A DNA stretch of 64,000 nt from Streptomyces hyaluromycini (lineage in GTDB: Bacteria; Actinomycetota; Actinomycetes; Streptomycetales; Streptomycetaceae). Each line of letters starts with the position of its first letter. Position 1 is the stretch's first letter. The notes beneath the pieces are model-generated. The model had not been told where the DNA came from. It saw only the letters and a list, made by a program, of their open reading frames with translations, and ran no database searches. Both the position numbers and the translations under genes were made by a program. This document shows positions 43,234 to 53,800 of this stretch, one piece after another. The stretch is taken from the NCBI RefSeq assembly GCF_002217755.1, contig NZ_BCFL01000016.1, positions 1,098,319 to 1,162,318 of the forward strand, read 5' to 3'.

Positions 43234-43307
43234 CGGTCCAAGAATGGCCGGTCGATCTTGCTCTGTCCAGCCGTGACGGGTGAATTCCGGAAAGGTAGGG
43301 TGAGGTC

Positions 43308-43829
43308 ATGAGCTTGCCCCACGCACTCCTCGGTCTCCTGGCCGAGCAGCCCGCCAGTGGATACGACCTGCTCAAGCGGTTCGAGTCGGGCCTGTCCGCC
43401 GTGTGGCCCGCCCAGAAGAGCCAGGTCTACGGCGAGTTGGCGAAGCTCAGCGAGAAGGGGCTGATCGAGGTCACCGGGACCGGCGCACGGCAGCGCCGCG
43501 AGTACGGCATCACCGACGCCGGGCGCGCGGAACTGCGCGGCTGGCTCACCGAACCCGGCACCGACTTCGCCTTCCGCAGCGCCGCCCTGCTGCGGGTCTT
43601 CTTCCTGTGGACGCTCAGCCGCGAGGAGGGCGTCGACTACCTGGAGAACTTCGCCCGCATCAACCGCGAGCGCCTCGCCGCGCTGGAAGCCGTGCGGGAC
43701 AACGTCGAATGGGTCGGCGACCCGGTGCAGATCTGCGGCTGGCTGATCCTCGAATACGGCCTGCGCGGGTCGACGACCTCTGCGGATTGGGCCGACTGGG
43801 CCGCGGAACGGCTCACCGAACACCTGTGA
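43308..43829 (+). CDS. PadR family transcriptional regulator
   Basis: 173 residues. N-terminal winged helix (LPHALLGLLAEQPASGYDLL, VWPAQKSQVYGELAKLSEKG, REYGITDAGRAELRGWL) and a C-terminal helical dimer domain (Vir_C_2-like). TAGGGT (43296-43301) six bases before ATG suggests a leaderless mRNA. It is divergent from the six-helix membrane protein gene. PadR proteins typically repress neighbouring membrane or efflux genes until a small ligand binds. Confidence 0.9.
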   Translation: MSLPHALLGLLAEQPASGYDLLKRFESGLSAVWPAQKSQVYGELAKLSEKGLIEVTGTGARQRREYGITDAGRAELRGWLTEPGTDFAFRSAALLRVFFLWTLSREEGVDYLENFARINRERLAALEAVRDNVEWVGDPVQICGWLILEYGLRGSTTSADWADWAAERLTEHL

Positions 43830-43844
43830 CCCCGGCGCCCGGGG
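43830..43844. terminator. Bidirectional hairpin CCCCGG-CGC-CCGGGG
   Basis: Begins right after the PadR stop and lies 12 bases beyond the end of the convergent LysE gene. Six-base arms with a three-base loop; likely a shared terminator. Confidence 0.5.
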
Positions 43845-43856
43845 CCGCCCGTCGGC

Positions 43857-44510
43857 TCAGGCGCTGGCCAGCGTCAGCTTCACCGCGAACCCGAGGAACA
43901 GCACCCCGGCCGCCGAAGTGGCCGTCGCCGACATCCGCTTGCGGCGGCGGAACGCGTCGGCCAGCCTGGTGCCGCTGAATATCAGGGCGCTGAGGTAGAG
44001 GAAGCTGGCCAGCTGGGCGAAGGCGCCGAGGACGACGAAGGACACGGCCGGATAGGCGTACCCCGGGTCGACGAACTGCACGAAGAAGGCGATGAAGAAC
44101 AGGATCGCCTTCGGGTTGAAGAGGCTGATCACCAGGGCGCGGCGGTAGGGGCGCTCCTGCGCCGGCGCGGCGACCGGCGCCTCCTGCCCGGCCGCCTGCT
44201 CCTTCCGCGACCGCCACATCGACCAGGCCGCCCGCAGCATCCCTATCGCCAGCCAGGTGAGATAGCCGGCGCCCGCGTACTTCACGATCCCGAACAGCAC
44301 GGCGTTGGCCTTGAGCAACGAGGCGACCCCGGCCGCGGACAGCGTCATCAGCACGGTGTCCCCGCACCACACGCCCGCGGCGGCGGTGTATCCGGCGCGG
44401 ATCCCCTGCCGGGCGGCGACGGACAGCACGTACAGGGAGTTGGGGCCGGGCAGCAGGACGATCAGGACGAGTCCTGCCAGATAGGTGGGGAGATCGATGA
44501 CGCCGAACAT
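43857..44510 (-). CDS. LysE/LeuE family amino acid exporter
   Basis: 217 residues, six helices. FGVIDLPTYLAGLVLIVLLP-GPNSLYVL is the family N-terminal signature, followed by AARQGIRAGYTAAAGVWCGD and ALVISLFNPKAILFFIAFFV with the conserved NPK. These carriers export amino acids such as leucine, threonine or homoserine lactones. ATG at 44510 begins the family's normal N-terminus; a frame up to 44540 adds only hydrophilic residues. Confidence 0.88.
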   Translation of the reverse strand: MFGVIDLPTYLAGLVLIVLLPGPNSLYVLSVAARQGIRAGYTAAAGVWCGDTVLMTLSAAGVASLLKANAVLFGIVKYAGAGYLTWLAIGMLRAAWSMWRSRKEQAAGQEAPVAAPAQERPYRRALVISLFNPKAILFFIAFFVQFVDPGYAYPAVSFVVLGAFAQLASFLYLSALIFSGTRLADAFRRRKRMSATATSAAGVLFLGFAVKLTLASA

Positions 44511-44558
44511 GAGAAGTAGTCTCGCACGCGGGTCCGACAACGCCCCGGGTGCCGTTCG

Positions 44559-46139
44559 TCAGAAGGCGTCCGTCGGGACGTACACCCCCCACACCTCCCG
44601 CAGCGCGTTGCACACCTCCCCCACCGTCGCCCGCGCCCGCAGCGCCTCCTTCATCGGAGGAAGGACGTTGTCGTCGCCCTCGGCGGCCTTCTTCAGGGCC
44701 GTGAGGGCCGAGGCGACGGCCGCCCGGTCGCGGTCGGCGCGCAACCGCGCGAGGCGTTCGATCTGCCGGGCCTCGATGGCCGGGTCGACGCGGAGCGGCT
44801 CGTACGGTTCCTCCTCGTCGAGCCGGAAGCGGTTGACGCCGACCACCACCCGGTCGCCGGCGTCCGTCTCCTGGGCGATGCGGTAGGCGTTGCGTTCGAT
44901 CTCGGCCTTCTGGAAACCGTGCTCGATCGCCGCCACCGCGCCGCCCAGGTCCTCGACCTGCCGCATCAGCCCGACGGCCGCCTCCTCCAGGTCGTCCGTC
45001 ATCCGCTCCACGGCGTACGAACCCGCGAAGGGGTCCACGGTCGCCGTCACGTCGGTCTCGTACGCCAGTACCTGCTGGGTGCGCAGCGCCAGCCGCGCGC
45101 TCTTGTCCGTCGGCAGGGCGATCGCCTCGTCGAAGGAGTTGGTGTGCAGGGACTGGGTGCCGCCGAGGACCGCGGCCAGGGCCTGCACGGCCACCCGGAC
45201 CAGGTTCGCCTCCGGCTGCTGGGCCGTCAGCTGGACCCCCGCGGTCTGGGTGTGGAAGCGGAGCATCAGCGACCTGGGGTCCCGCGCGCCGAACTCCTCG
45301 CGCATCACCCGTGCCCAGATCCGGCGCGCCGCACGGAACTTGGCGACCTCCTCCAGGAGGGTCGTACGGGCCACGAAGAAGAAGGACAGCCGGGGTGCGA
45401 AGCCGTCGACGTCCATGCCGGCCGCGACCGCCGTGCGCACGTACTCGATGCCGTCGGCGAGTGTGAAGGCGATCTCCTGTGCGGGGGACGCCCCGGCCTC
45501 GGCCATGTGGTAGCCGGAGATGGAGATGGTGTTCCACCTGGGCATCTCCGCCCGGCAGTACCTGAAGATGTCCGCGGTCAGCCGCAGGGAGGGCTTCGGC
45601 GGGAAGATGTACGTGCCGCGCGCGATGTACTCCTTCAGGACGTCGTTCTGGATCGTGCCGGTCAGCCGGTCCGCGCCGACGCCCTGCTCCTCCGCCACCA
45701 GCTGGTACAGCAGCAACAGCACGGCCGCCGGGGCGTTGATCGTCATCGACGTGGAGACCCGGTCCAGCGGGATCCCGCCGAACAGCACCCGCATGTCGTC
45801 GACCGAGTCGATCGCCACGCCCACCTTGCCGACCTCGCCGTGCGCGAGGGGCGCGTCGGAGTCGTGGCCCATCTGGGTGGGCAGGTCGAAGGCGACGGAG
45901 AGGCCGGTGGTGCCGTGCGCGATGAGCTGCCGGTAGCGGGCGTTGGACTCCGCGGCCGTACCGAAACCGGCGTACTGGCGCATGGTCCAGGGGCGGCCGG
46001 TGTACATCGTCGGGTAGACGCCCCGGGTGAAGGGGTAGGCCCCCGGGTCGCCGAGTTTCCCGGCCGGGTCCCAGCCCGCCAGGTCCTCGGGGCCGTAGAC
46101 CGGCTCGACGGGCAGTCCGGACTCCGACTCACGGACCAT
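44559..46139 (-). CDS. Acyl-CoA mutase large subunit (methylmalonyl-CoA mutase family)
   Basis: 526 residues, the catalytic TIM-barrel domain only. [89 protein letters not shown] and [17 protein letters not shown] are hallmarks. The separate B12-binding subunit is not nearby, as for isobutyryl-CoA mutase-type enzymes whose small subunit is encoded elsewhere. It rearranges a branched acyl-CoA with adenosylcobalamin. Close substrate assignment (methylmalonyl, isobutyryl, ethylmalonyl) is not safe by eye. GGAGG eight bases upstream supports ATG at 46139. Confidence 0.88.
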   Translation of the reverse strand: MVRESESGLPVEPVYGPEDLAGWDPAGKLGDPGAYPFTRGVYPTMYTGRPWTMRQYAGFGTAAESNARYRQLIAHGTTGLSVAFDLPTQMGHDSDAPLAHGEVGKVGVAIDSVDDMRVLFGGIPLDRVSTSMTINAPAAVLLLLYQLVAEEQGVGADRLTGTIQNDVLKEYIARGTYIFPPKPSLRLTADIFRYCRAEMPRWNTISISGYHMAEAGASPAQEIAFTLADGIEYVRTAVAAGMDVDGFAPRLSFFFVARTTLLEEVAKFRAARRIWARVMREEFGARDPRSLMLRFHTQTAGVQLTAQQPEANLVRVAVQALAAVLGGTQSLHTNSFDEAIALPTDKSARLALRTQQVLAYETDVTATVDPFAGSYAVERMTDDLEEAAVGLMRQVEDLGGAVAAIEHGFQKAEIERNAYRIAQETDAGDRVVVGVNRFRLDEEEPYEPLRVDPAIEARQIERLARLRADRDRAAVASALTALKKAAEGDDNVLPPMKEALRARATVGEVCNALREVWGVYVPTDAF

Positions 46140-46253
46140 GTGGGTGACCTCCGCTGTAAGCCAGTACGCCGATACGGCACTATCCCGGTACATCTGCCAG
46201 TTCCCACCATGCCCCCTAGTTCGGCGGCGGTCACGCGGGGAAGCATCCTCGGC

Positions 46254-47093
46254 ATGAAGGTCTCGGGGTACGCAGGGATCCTGGCCGCCGCACTGACCGT
46301 GCTGTGCGGGTGCACCGTGCAGCCGCCGGGCGGCGGGGACGCCAAAGGGCGCTCGCCCGTCCACATCGACCTCCCGCACAGCACGGCGCCCGGCGGGACG
46401 GCCGGCAGGACAACCGCCGGCACCCCCACCCCGACCCCGTCCCCCGTCGAGACCGTCCCGCCGCACATCGTCTTCACCCGCGGCGACACCGGCACCGGCG
46501 TCCGTGAGCTCCAGGCCCGGCTGCGCCAGGTCGCCTGGCTGTTCGACGGGCCGACGGGGACCTACGACGACCTCACGGCCCAGGCCGTCAAGGGCTTCCA
46601 GGGCAAGCGCGGGCTGCCGCAGACGGGTGAGACCGACGCCGTGACCTGGCGGCGGCTGGTGCGGATGACGCACAAGCCGGGCAAGTGGGAGCTGTACCTG
46701 ATGGGCGGGCAGCCGGCCGCCGCGCCCGATCCGCGGTGCCTGACCGGGCGGGTGCTGTGCATCAGCAAGACCAGCAGGACGCTGCGCTGGATGATCGACG
46801 GGCGCACGGTGTCGACGATGTCGGTGCGGTTCGGGGCGCAGTACACCCCGACCCGTGAGGGTGTGTTCCACGTCTACTGGAAGTCCCGCCACCACGTGTC
46901 GACGCTCTACCACTCCTCGATGCCGTACGCGATGTTCTTCAGCGGCGGCCAGGCGGTGCACTACTCCTACGACTTCGCGGCCCGGGGCTACGCGGGCGGC
47001 TCGCACGGGTGCGTCAACGTGCGGGACGAGGCGGCGATCGCGGATCTGTTCGCACAGGTGCGCAGCGGCGACAAGGTCGTCGTCTACTGGTGA
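46254..47093 (+). CDS. L,D-transpeptidase lipoprotein with peptidoglycan-binding domain
   Basis: 279 residues. Lipoprotein signal [20 protein letters not shown] (lipobox LCGC), a Pro/Thr-rich linker, a PG_binding_1 domain ([40 protein letters not shown]) and a C-terminal YkuD domain with the catalytic [19 protein letters not shown] (Cys and His). It makes 3-3 cross-links or attaches proteins to peptidoglycan outside the membrane. ATG at 46254 is chosen for the signal peptide; an ATG at 46209 is possible. Ends at a 14-bp-stem terminator. Confidence 0.88.
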   Translation: MKVSGYAGILAAALTVLCGCTVQPPGGGDAKGRSPVHIDLPHSTAPGGTAGRTTAGTPTPTPSPVETVPPHIVFTRGDTGTGVRELQARLRQVAWLFDGPTGTYDDLTAQAVKGFQGKRGLPQTGETDAVTWRRLVRMTHKPGKWELYLMGGQPAAAPDPRCLTGRVLCISKTSRTLRWMIDGRTVSTMSVRFGAQYTPTREGVFHVYWKSRHHVSTLYHSSMPYAMFFSGGQAVHYSYDFAARGYAGGSHGCVNVRDEAAIADLFAQVRSGDKVVVYW

Positions 47094-47119
47094 GCGGGTG
47101 ACCTGCGAAGGACGTACGG

Positions 47120-47158
47120 GGCGCGGGCGGGACCGGGGGAACGTGTCCCGCCCGCGCC
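47120..47158. terminator. Hairpin with perfect 14-bp stem
   Basis: GGCGCGGGCGGGAC pairs with GTCCCGCCCGCGCC over an 11-base loop, 27 bases after the L,D-transpeptidase stop. It faces the convergent sigma-factor operon across a 225-base gap with no gene. Confidence 0.7.
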
Positions 47159-47318
47159 GATGCACGAGCCACGGGTACGGGGGGAACCCCGGCTCTGTGC
47201 GACGGCCGATGACCAGTCGGCTCACTCAGTACTGCGCCGTCGCCGCCGAAAACGTCACACCCTGCGGGAAAAAAGTTCAGCGACTTCCAAAATCGCAGGT
47301 CACAGCGGTGCGTAAAGG

Positions 47319-48398
47319 TCAAAGTGCGCTGTACGTGGGGCTGGGCGAGGTGACGGGCTGGTTCGGCAGCAGGGGCACGAAGGAGGTGGGGGCGGGTGTG
47401 GCCGCGCCGTTCTGGCGCGGGTCGTTGCCCTTGCCGCCGCCCGCGCCGGTGCCACTGCCAGTGCCACTGCCAGTGCCACTGCCACTGCCGGGCCAGCCCT
47501 CGTCGCCGCCCTGGCCGTTGTTGCCGCCCTGGCCGTCGTTCTGGCCGCCCTGGCTGTTGCCGTCGCCCTTGCCGTCGCCGGAGACGTCGCCCTTGCCGTT
47601 CGGTCCGGTGCCGAGGACGGCCTTGCAGAACTTGTCGACCCGGCCGGCGCCGCCCGCCAGGCCTTCCAGGGCGAGCTTGCGGTCGGCGCCCAGGGTCCTG
47701 CCGTTCTGGATCGCGCGGCAGGACGTCAGCGCACCGCTCCAGCCGCCGACCGAGAGGCCGGGCGAGCCGGTGTTCCTGGTCTTCGGCTTGCCGGACGGGG
47801 TGGGCGAGGTCTGCCCGGAGCCGCCGGACGCGGTACCGGAGGAGGGTGTGCCGGTCTCGCCGCCGAGCAGGGACTCGGGCGAGGACGAGCCTCCCGGGCG
47901 TGCCGGGGTGCCGGCGGCCGAGACCGAGGCGGCCGGTCCGGGATGGTTGTCGTCGAACGGCGTCGGCAGCACTCCGGTGCCGGCGGCCACCGCCACCCCG
48001 CCGAGCATGCCGGCGGTCAGCGCGGCGGCGAGGCCGAGCCGTGCGGGGCGGGCCCAGCCCGGGACCCGGGGCGACCGGGAACCGGCGCCGATGCGGAAGA
48101 GGTCCGCGTCGGCGTCCCGCCCGCCCTTCGCCGGCCGCGCTGCCGCACCGGCCCGCACGGCCGCGGCGGTCCGTGCGTCCTCGGCGGCTTCGCGCGCTTT
48201 GCGGAAGGCAGCCAACGCGGCTTCCTCACCGGGGAGTTCGGCGGTGTCCGGCGTGGCCCGTGCGGGGAGCGCGCCGAGCGTCCTGGCGAGGCGTTCTGCC
48301 TGGTCACGGGCGGAGGCATCGACGGCTTCGAGCGACTCACCGCGCAGCAGACGTTCCGCCGTCACCCGGTTCAGCCACTTGTACTGCTCGTCGGCCAT
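47319..48398 (-). CDS. Membrane partner (putative anti-sigma factor) of the ECF sigma factor
   Basis: 359 residues. A cytosolic N-terminal 110 residues (MADEQYKWLNRVTAERLLRG), one membrane helix (ARLGLAAALTAGMLGGVAVA), and a long low-complexity outer region rich in Gly, Ser, Thr and Pro ending in SGTG repeats (12-bp DNA repeats at about 47449-47491). Two Cys lie outside (TSCRAIQ, KFCKAVL). Gene overlap with the sigma gene (TGATG) and topology suggest an anti-sigma factor, but no ZAS motif was seen. Confidence 0.7.
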   Translation of the reverse strand: MADEQYKWLNRVTAERLLRGESLEAVDASARDQAERLARTLGALPARATPDTAELPGEEAALAAFRKAREAAEDARTAAAVRAGAAARPAKGGRDADADLFRIGAGSRSPRVPGWARPARLGLAAALTAGMLGGVAVAAGTGVLPTPFDDNHPGPAASVSAAGTPARPGGSSSPESLLGGETGTPSSGTASGGSGQTSPTPSGKPKTRNTGSPGLSVGGWSGALTSCRAIQNGRTLGADRKLALEGLAGGAGRVDKFCKAVLGTGPNGKGDVSGDGKGDGNSQGGQNDGQGGNNGQGGDEGWPGSGSGTGSGTGSGTGAGGGKGNDPRQNGAATPAPTSFVPLLPNQPVTSPSPTYSAL

Positions 48399-49060
48399 CA
48401 CATGTCCTTCTGCGTCCGCGAACGCGTATGCGTCACACTCGCGGACGTCACCGCACGTTCATTCGGTTCTCGCTGGGGCGGAAGCGCTTCGAGGATGCCC
48501 GCCTTCTCCGGGTCGGCACCGAGCAGTTCCGCGAGTCTCTTCAGGCCGCGGTGGGCGGCCGTACGGACGGCGCCTGCGCGTTTGCCGAGGGTCTCGGCGG
48601 CGGTCTTGGCGTCGAGCCCCATGACGACCCTGAGGACGACCGCCTCGGCCTGGTCCTGCGGCAGCCGGGCGATGAGGGAGAGGGTGGAGTCGGTGGTCAG
48701 CGCCTCGATGGCCTCGCCGGCGGTGTCCGAGTCTGCGGCCCAGCCGGCCAGTTCCGTCTCGTCGCCGCCGATCGCGGGGCGGCGGCCGCGCATCCGTATG
48801 TGGTCGAGGGCGCGGTTGCGGGCGATCCGGGCGGCCCAGCCGCGGAACCGGTCCGCGTCACCGCTGAACCGGTCGAGGTCGCGGGCTATCTGCAGCCAGG
48901 CCTCGGAGGCGACGTCCTCGGCGTCCGGATCGCCGACCAGCGTGCGGACGTATCCGAGCAGGCGGGGCTGCACCGCGCGGTAGACGACGCGGAACGCGGT
49001 CTCGTCCCCGTCCTGTGCCGCACGTACCGCGGCGGTCAACTCCGCGTCGTCCCCCAGCAC
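48398..49060 (-). CDS. ECF RNA polymerase sigma factor
   Basis: 220 residues. Region 2 (FRVVYRAVQPRLLGYVRTLV, DAEDVASEAWLQIARDLDRF, FRGWAARIARNRALDHIRMR) and region 4 (LIARLPQDQAEAVVLRVVMG, LDAKTAAETLGKRAGAVRTA, AHRGLKRLAELLG). GTG at 49060 has GAGGAA seven bases upstream. Coupled to the membrane partner gene downstream, which probably restrains it. The stress signal is unknown. Confidence 0.9.
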   Translation of the reverse strand: MLGDDAELTAAVRAAQDGDETAFRVVYRAVQPRLLGYVRTLVGDPDAEDVASEAWLQIARDLDRFSGDADRFRGWAARIARNRALDHIRMRGRRPAIGGDETELAGWAADSDTAGEAIEALTTDSTLSLIARLPQDQAEAVVLRVVMGLDAKTAAETLGKRAGAVRTAAHRGLKRLAELLGADPEKAGILEALPPQREPNERAVTSASVTHTRSRTQKDM

Positions 49061-49305
49061 CCGTGGTTCCTCAGTAAGTGGTCGGTCGCGGCTACGACGC
49101 AGCCGCCGATCGTTGCAGTGGTCATTCAATCGCGCTCGACGCGAAAGGCACGTTACGACCTGAAACCGCTCGCCGTCCACGCCCGTACAAAGTGCAACTA
49201 ACTCGTGACGCCGTGGGGTGTGACAGAAAACGCAGTCATGGCGCTGAACAGAGTACGGGCCGCCGCGCGGTCCGTGCCGCGCGACGGCCGGGGCCTCTCC
49301 TGTGG

Positions 49306-49335
49306 GGGGTGGCGGCCCCGGCCGTTGCTTCGGTT
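49306..49335 (+). repeat. Direct repeat, left copy (possible attL)
   Basis: Thirty bases, beginning GGGGTGGCGGCCCCGG, are identical to 57513-57542. Weaker similarity continues for about 150 bases to the right in both copies (shared GTCCAGCACG-like block and GCCGGCTNNCGGGCCCCTNCGG). No tRNA structure was seen. The rest of 49061-49635 holds the sigma-gene leader and no supported gene. Confidence 0.6.
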
Positions 49336-49635
49336 TCGGGGCTCTGACCTGCGACGGTGCGTGGCATCCGTGGCCAACGCGTAGCCAACCGGCCGGACGC
49401 CTCACGTACTCCTATCCAGCACGAAGCGCCGGAATATCCCGGATGCCGGCTCTCGGGCCCCTTCGGTTCGGCGGTCGTCGTGCTGGGCCACAGCCCGGTC
49501 CGACCAGTGAGCCTTTCCCAAAACTGAGGGACTCATCGTGAGCTGGGTCGTTCTGCGCAACGACGAAGCTCCCTGGCAGACGGGTTCCCGACAGGACGAC
49601 TGACCGCCCGGCAGGAGGGAATCGGAGTGCGGTAG

Positions 49636-49785
49636 TGGCGGCTTTCCGTCGCGCGTCCGGCCCTGCTCTCCCTGCCGCACCTGCGATGTGGTGACGCCTA
49701 CGCGCGGCTCGCCGCCGGATTGGACATCGGACTCACGACCGCTTACCGCTCCGCATCGGAAACCGTCGGGCCCCAAGCCATCGTC
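49636..49785 (+). mobile_element. N-terminal HTH remnant of an IS5-type transposase
   Basis: One frame reads RPALLSLPHLRCGDAYARLA followed by AGLDIGLTTAYRSASETV, like the HTH_Tnp_4 segment at the start of Streptomyces IS5-family transposases. It ends where the next gene begins; the catalytic domain is absent. Dead fragment near the left island end. Confidence 0.5.
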
Positions 49786-50041
49786 AACGGCCGAAGGGCC
49801 ACAGCGAGCGTTTAGGGCGAGGCTTGGCGAGGACTTTGCGCACCATGTCCCTGGGGATGTCGTGACGACGCCGGACGTAATAGATCTCTGCGTACACCTC
49901 GTCGGGCGTGGACCCGGGGTTGTCCTCAGCGACCTGGCGGATGTATCGGGTCTTGGCGTCGTCCGGTCCGCCCTCGGCTGGTGGGATGCGGCGCCGGATG
50001 CGCCGATAGATTCGATTACCAGAATCGTCGAAGTAGACCAC
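49784..50041 (-). CDS. Small basic hypothetical protein
   Basis: 85 residues: MVYFDDSGNRIYRRIRRRIP start, then a conserved-looking middle (DDAKTRYIRQVAEDNPGSTP, DEVYAEIYYVRRRHDIPRDM) and a basic tail ending LWPFGR. No domain recognised; no membrane helix. GTG at 50041 follows GGGGGAGG by five bases; TTG at 50056 is a longer option. Position between the left repeat and the regulator suggests it belongs to the island. Confidence 0.6.
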   Translation of the reverse strand: MVYFDDSGNRIYRRIRRRIPPAEGGPDDAKTRYIRQVAEDNPGSTPDEVYAEIYYVRRRHDIPRDMVRKVLAKPRPKRSLWPFGR

Positions 50042-50212
50042 GCACGCCTCCCCCAAGCGTCGTCGGTTGATCTGACGCTAGGCGGACGGAGCGGTGCAGG
50101 TCCACGACTGATCGTGCGCAACCATGACTGCCCGCTGGCGGGTTCCTGCCCGGCCCTAAGCTGTCGGCTGCGTTCCGGCCGGTAGCGCGGCGGTCACAGG
50201 GAGGGGCAGGCC

Positions 50213-50827
50213 ACGGCAACCGTTCATGTCGCGGTCCTAGACCCCTTGCCGATGTTCCGGCATGGCGTCGCAGCGTCGTTGTCGAACCTGGGGCACCTGG
50301 TGGAGGAGCCTGCGAACGCCGAAGCCTGGGTGCGCGAACGTCCGGGCGGGGTGGTGCTGCTGACCCTCCGCTCCGCAGAGGACCTGGACCGCCTGACCAC
50401 TCTCTGCCGTCTGCGGCCCCGCCCACTTGTTGTCGCACTGTCGCCCGCTGACGATGCGTCACTGGGCGTGCGTGCCATGCGAGCCGGTGCCCGATCGGTG
50501 GCGGCGCGCGAGGCGACGGCGTCGACGTTGCAACGGACGGTATCGGCAACCCTTGCCGGCGAGGCTGTCATGCCGGCCGATGTGGCCGACCTCCTGGTGA
50601 CCGGCAGGGGCGGCCGGACACCACGCGGCCCGGCTCCCTCCGCGGAGCAGATCGCCTGGTTGCGCCAACTCTCGGACGGTTGGACCGTGGCCCGGCTGGC
50701 CTTGGAGGCCGGCTACTCGGAGCGAGCGATGTATCGGCTGCTCCGCGCGCTTTACCAGAAAATCGGTGTCAGTACCCGCCTGGAGGCCGTCATGTTGGCA
50801 TACGACAAAGGCTGGTTCGAGAACTAG
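50213..50827 (+). CDS. Atypical response regulator: degenerate receiver plus LuxR-type HTH
   Basis: 204 residues if counted from ACG at 50213. The conserved receiver N-terminus VHVAVLDPLPMFRHGV is in frame upstream of the first standard start (TTG 50246), and GGGAGGGG lies six bases before the ACG, so a non-standard start or a mutated ATG is likely. The phospho-acceptor Asp is replaced by Thr (GVVLLTLRS, residue 51) and the switch Lys by Arg, so phosphorylation is not expected. The C-terminal HTH is QIAWLRQLSDGWTVARLALE then SERAMYRLLRALYQKIGVST. It ends four bases into the convergent STAND gene's end (overlap), suggesting a tight unit. Confidence 0.78.
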   Translation, partial: TATVHVAVLDPLPMFRHGVAASLSNLGHLVEEPANAEAWVRERPGGVVLLTLRSAEDLDRLTTLCRLRPRPLVVALSPADDASLGVRAMRAGARSVAAREATASTLQRTVSATLAGEAVMPADVADLLVTGRGGRTPRGPAPSAEQIAWLRQLSDGWTVARLALEAGYSERAMYRLLRALYQKIGVSTRLEAVMLAYDKGWFEN

Positions 50828-53800
50828 CCGGCACGACCTGGTCGCATGCGTGCCAGTTCCGTAAGTACTGGCTCAAGGCGCGGGTCACCCTTGGCCAGGG
50901 TCTCTACCATGAACCTCAGCAGGTCGTCCAGTCCGGGCGTTTCCTCAGCCGACTCCGGGCGTGCCCGGCGAAACGCCTCCAGCGCCCTCTCAGGTTCCTC
51001 ACCGTCGACGAGGACCGAATAACACTGGGCGATACCCGTGAAGTCCCATGCGACCAGGTCGTTCGCATCCGCCCTGGTGCGATTGTTCGTCTCGTCGCGG
51101 AGTTGGTGGAAGAGATCCCTCGCGGTGCCCGGGGAACCGCAGCGGTGCGCGATGATCCCCCGCAAAGCGAGATCCGAGATTTCCTTGCCCGCCACCCGAT
51201 AGCGGGCCGACTCCTCGATCTCCTTTCGGGCGGCCGGAAAATCTCTCATGTGCATATAGGTGAGTGCCAATACGGTGAGCGCCCGTCTCAGGGTGACCGG
51301 ATCTCGGCGGCTGCGCGCGATGTCGATTGCCCGCTCAGCCGCCGATCGCGCCTCTCCGTACCTGTCCCGGTAGATGTACAGCTCGGCCTTCAAACTGAGC
51401 AGCTTTGCCTGTCTCAAGGGATTGGGGCGGGCCGCGACCAGCTCATCGCACCTGGCCAGCATCGTCAAGGCGTCCGGAATTCTGTCCAGATCGGCGTACC
51501 ACTTGGCCAGGCGCAGCGCGACATCGTACGCCGCTTCGGGATCAGCCTCGCAGGCTGCCTCGAAAGCCGAGAGAGCATCCATGATCGCGTGTCGGTAGTC
51601 GCCCTGCCGCTGTCTGCACTCGGCCAGTCCGGTCAATGCCGCGGCACGGTCGCCGTCATCGTCGTCGTCCTCGCCGGCCAGCCCCAACGCCCACCCATAG
51701 CGCTCCTCAGCCTCCGCGAGGTGGCCGTGTTCCCAGAACATGTAGCCCATGTTTATGTGGATTTTGCGTATCGCCTCGCGATTCTGGTCTCCCTTGGCGA
51801 TGGCAAGCGCGTCCGTGTAGACCGACTGGGCAGAGGAGAATTCGCCGCTGTACGAGTAGATGTCCCCCAGTGCGGCCAGGTTCATCATCGCGCTCTGTCG
51901 ATCGTCGCCGAGTCGGCCACGTAGAGCTTCCCGCTGGGTACGCAGCTCGGCCCCGCTGCCCCAGTGACGTACCAGAGCATCCATCGAGTCGATGACGCTG
52001 TGTGCCTCTTGGTACATTCCGGCCCGGAGCCAGAGGTCGACGCGCGCGAAGTGCATGTCCAGATCGACCATGCCGTGGACATCGTCTTCGTCCTTCTGCA
52101 TGTTGCGCAACACCGCGGCCGCTCGCGCGAGGAGTTCGCGCCGCGTCGGAGGCTCGCCTTCGTCCGCCCACCGATCATCTCCGGCCAGGCGACCGAGGAT
52201 CGCCCCGATCTCGCTCTTTCGCAGGTACCTGCGGCCGTCCCGCCGCTCCAGGACGAGTCCGGCCGCTACGAGCGCTCGCAGGGCCGGCTCGATTCGCGGC
52301 CCCGGCAGGTACGTCTCCAGGACGCCGATGACGGCCTCGGTGTCGGCCGGGACACCGAGCGCTGCCAAACCCTCTGCCGCCCGCTGTTGTTCAGCGGGAA
52401 GATGGTCGACGAGCTTGTGCACCAGGCGCTGATGCACCTCGCTCGCCGACATGGACGACAGCCATGCTCCGATCTCACGGACCGGTAGCCAGGTCGGATT
52501 GCTGCTCAGGGCCGCATGGAGCAGTTCGGCAAGCCGCGGGTTACCGGCCAGGCGGCCGTGAACGCGGCGCAGATCGTCCTCCGGCAGGGCGGCCAGGCCG
52601 TACTTGTTGCTCGGATCAAGTACGGCGAAGTACTCCCGCAGCGACGGTGCCTCAAGTCCCCCCAGGCTGATCCGGCACGCTTCCTCCGTCCACGCCACGC
52701 CCGATGTCGCTTCGGGCACGTGCTGCGTCACGAAGACGACCTTGACGAGGGGGTGCGGTCGACGTTGGACAGCTTCCAGTGCCAGGTCGAGCTCCGAGTC
52801 GCGCAGGACATGCCTGTCCTTGAGGAGGTTTTCCGCCGAGTCGAGCACGATCACCGGCCGGATGCCGCCCGTTTCCTCAAGGACGTCCAGAGCGATCTCC
52901 AGGCGTGCCCGTGCATAGCGGCCGGCTATCTGGCCCGACCCGGGCGGTTCGATGTCCTTGACGAGGGTCGGTACACCGATTTCACCGTACGGTGTGGCGT
53001 CGTGCCACCGTACAGCCGAGGACTCCTCGTCCGGATCGGCCCAGCGCAACTCGGTGAGCACCTCGCGCACCAGTGCCGTCTTGCCTATCCCGGGCGGACC
53101 GCTGACCACGATGACGGAGGTGACCTGGTCGTCCAAGGCCGCTCGAAGACGACTTCGCTGATCTGTGCGGTCGACGAAGAGGGATCTGCCCGGCGTCGGC
53201 CGACCGGTTGTCGGTGGCGCCACCATGCCAGTCGCCTTGAGGTCCTCTCCCGCGTCGAAGTGCTTCGACAGGGCTGCCTGCGGGTCCATCGGCCCGAGCA
53301 GAGCCCGGGTGAGCCGGCCGGCCAACCGCGCGCACCAGCGACGAGCGTCCGGCGGGCCGGTCTCGTATGCGCTGTGCAGCATCGCCTGGGCAAGCAGGGA
53401 CACCTTCACCTGTCCGAACCACTGCTCCGAATCCCAGCTCATATCCTCGACGAATTGGAGTGCGGGCTCCCGAAGCGCATCAATGATCTTTCGCACTTTG
53501 CCCGGCATGCCGTCATTGAGGCGCTTGTCGCGCTGGTCGCCCTCCAGATAGGCCAGAAACGTCGACCGGCTGTCCGGAGAGGACGCCCCGATCTGGTGCC
53601 AGCAGAGCGAGATCAGCAGGGTCGCGAGATCGCGGCTCAGCGGTGCCTGTGGGTCGTAGGTGGCAAGGTCGATCAGCCGGAAGCGGGCCGGATCGACGAT
53701 CTTGTTGCGCTCGGGTACGAGGATGTTGTCCCCGTGCAGGTCGCCATGCGTGCGGCCGACCAGATAGTCGATCTCTCTCTGTGCCTCGGGTGTGTCCTCG

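Noticed and set aside
49306..49335. The 30-bp repeat as the 3' end of a tRNA gene (usual attB)
   Set aside because: No cloverleaf could be folded around either copy and no CCA-type end or T-loop is visible.
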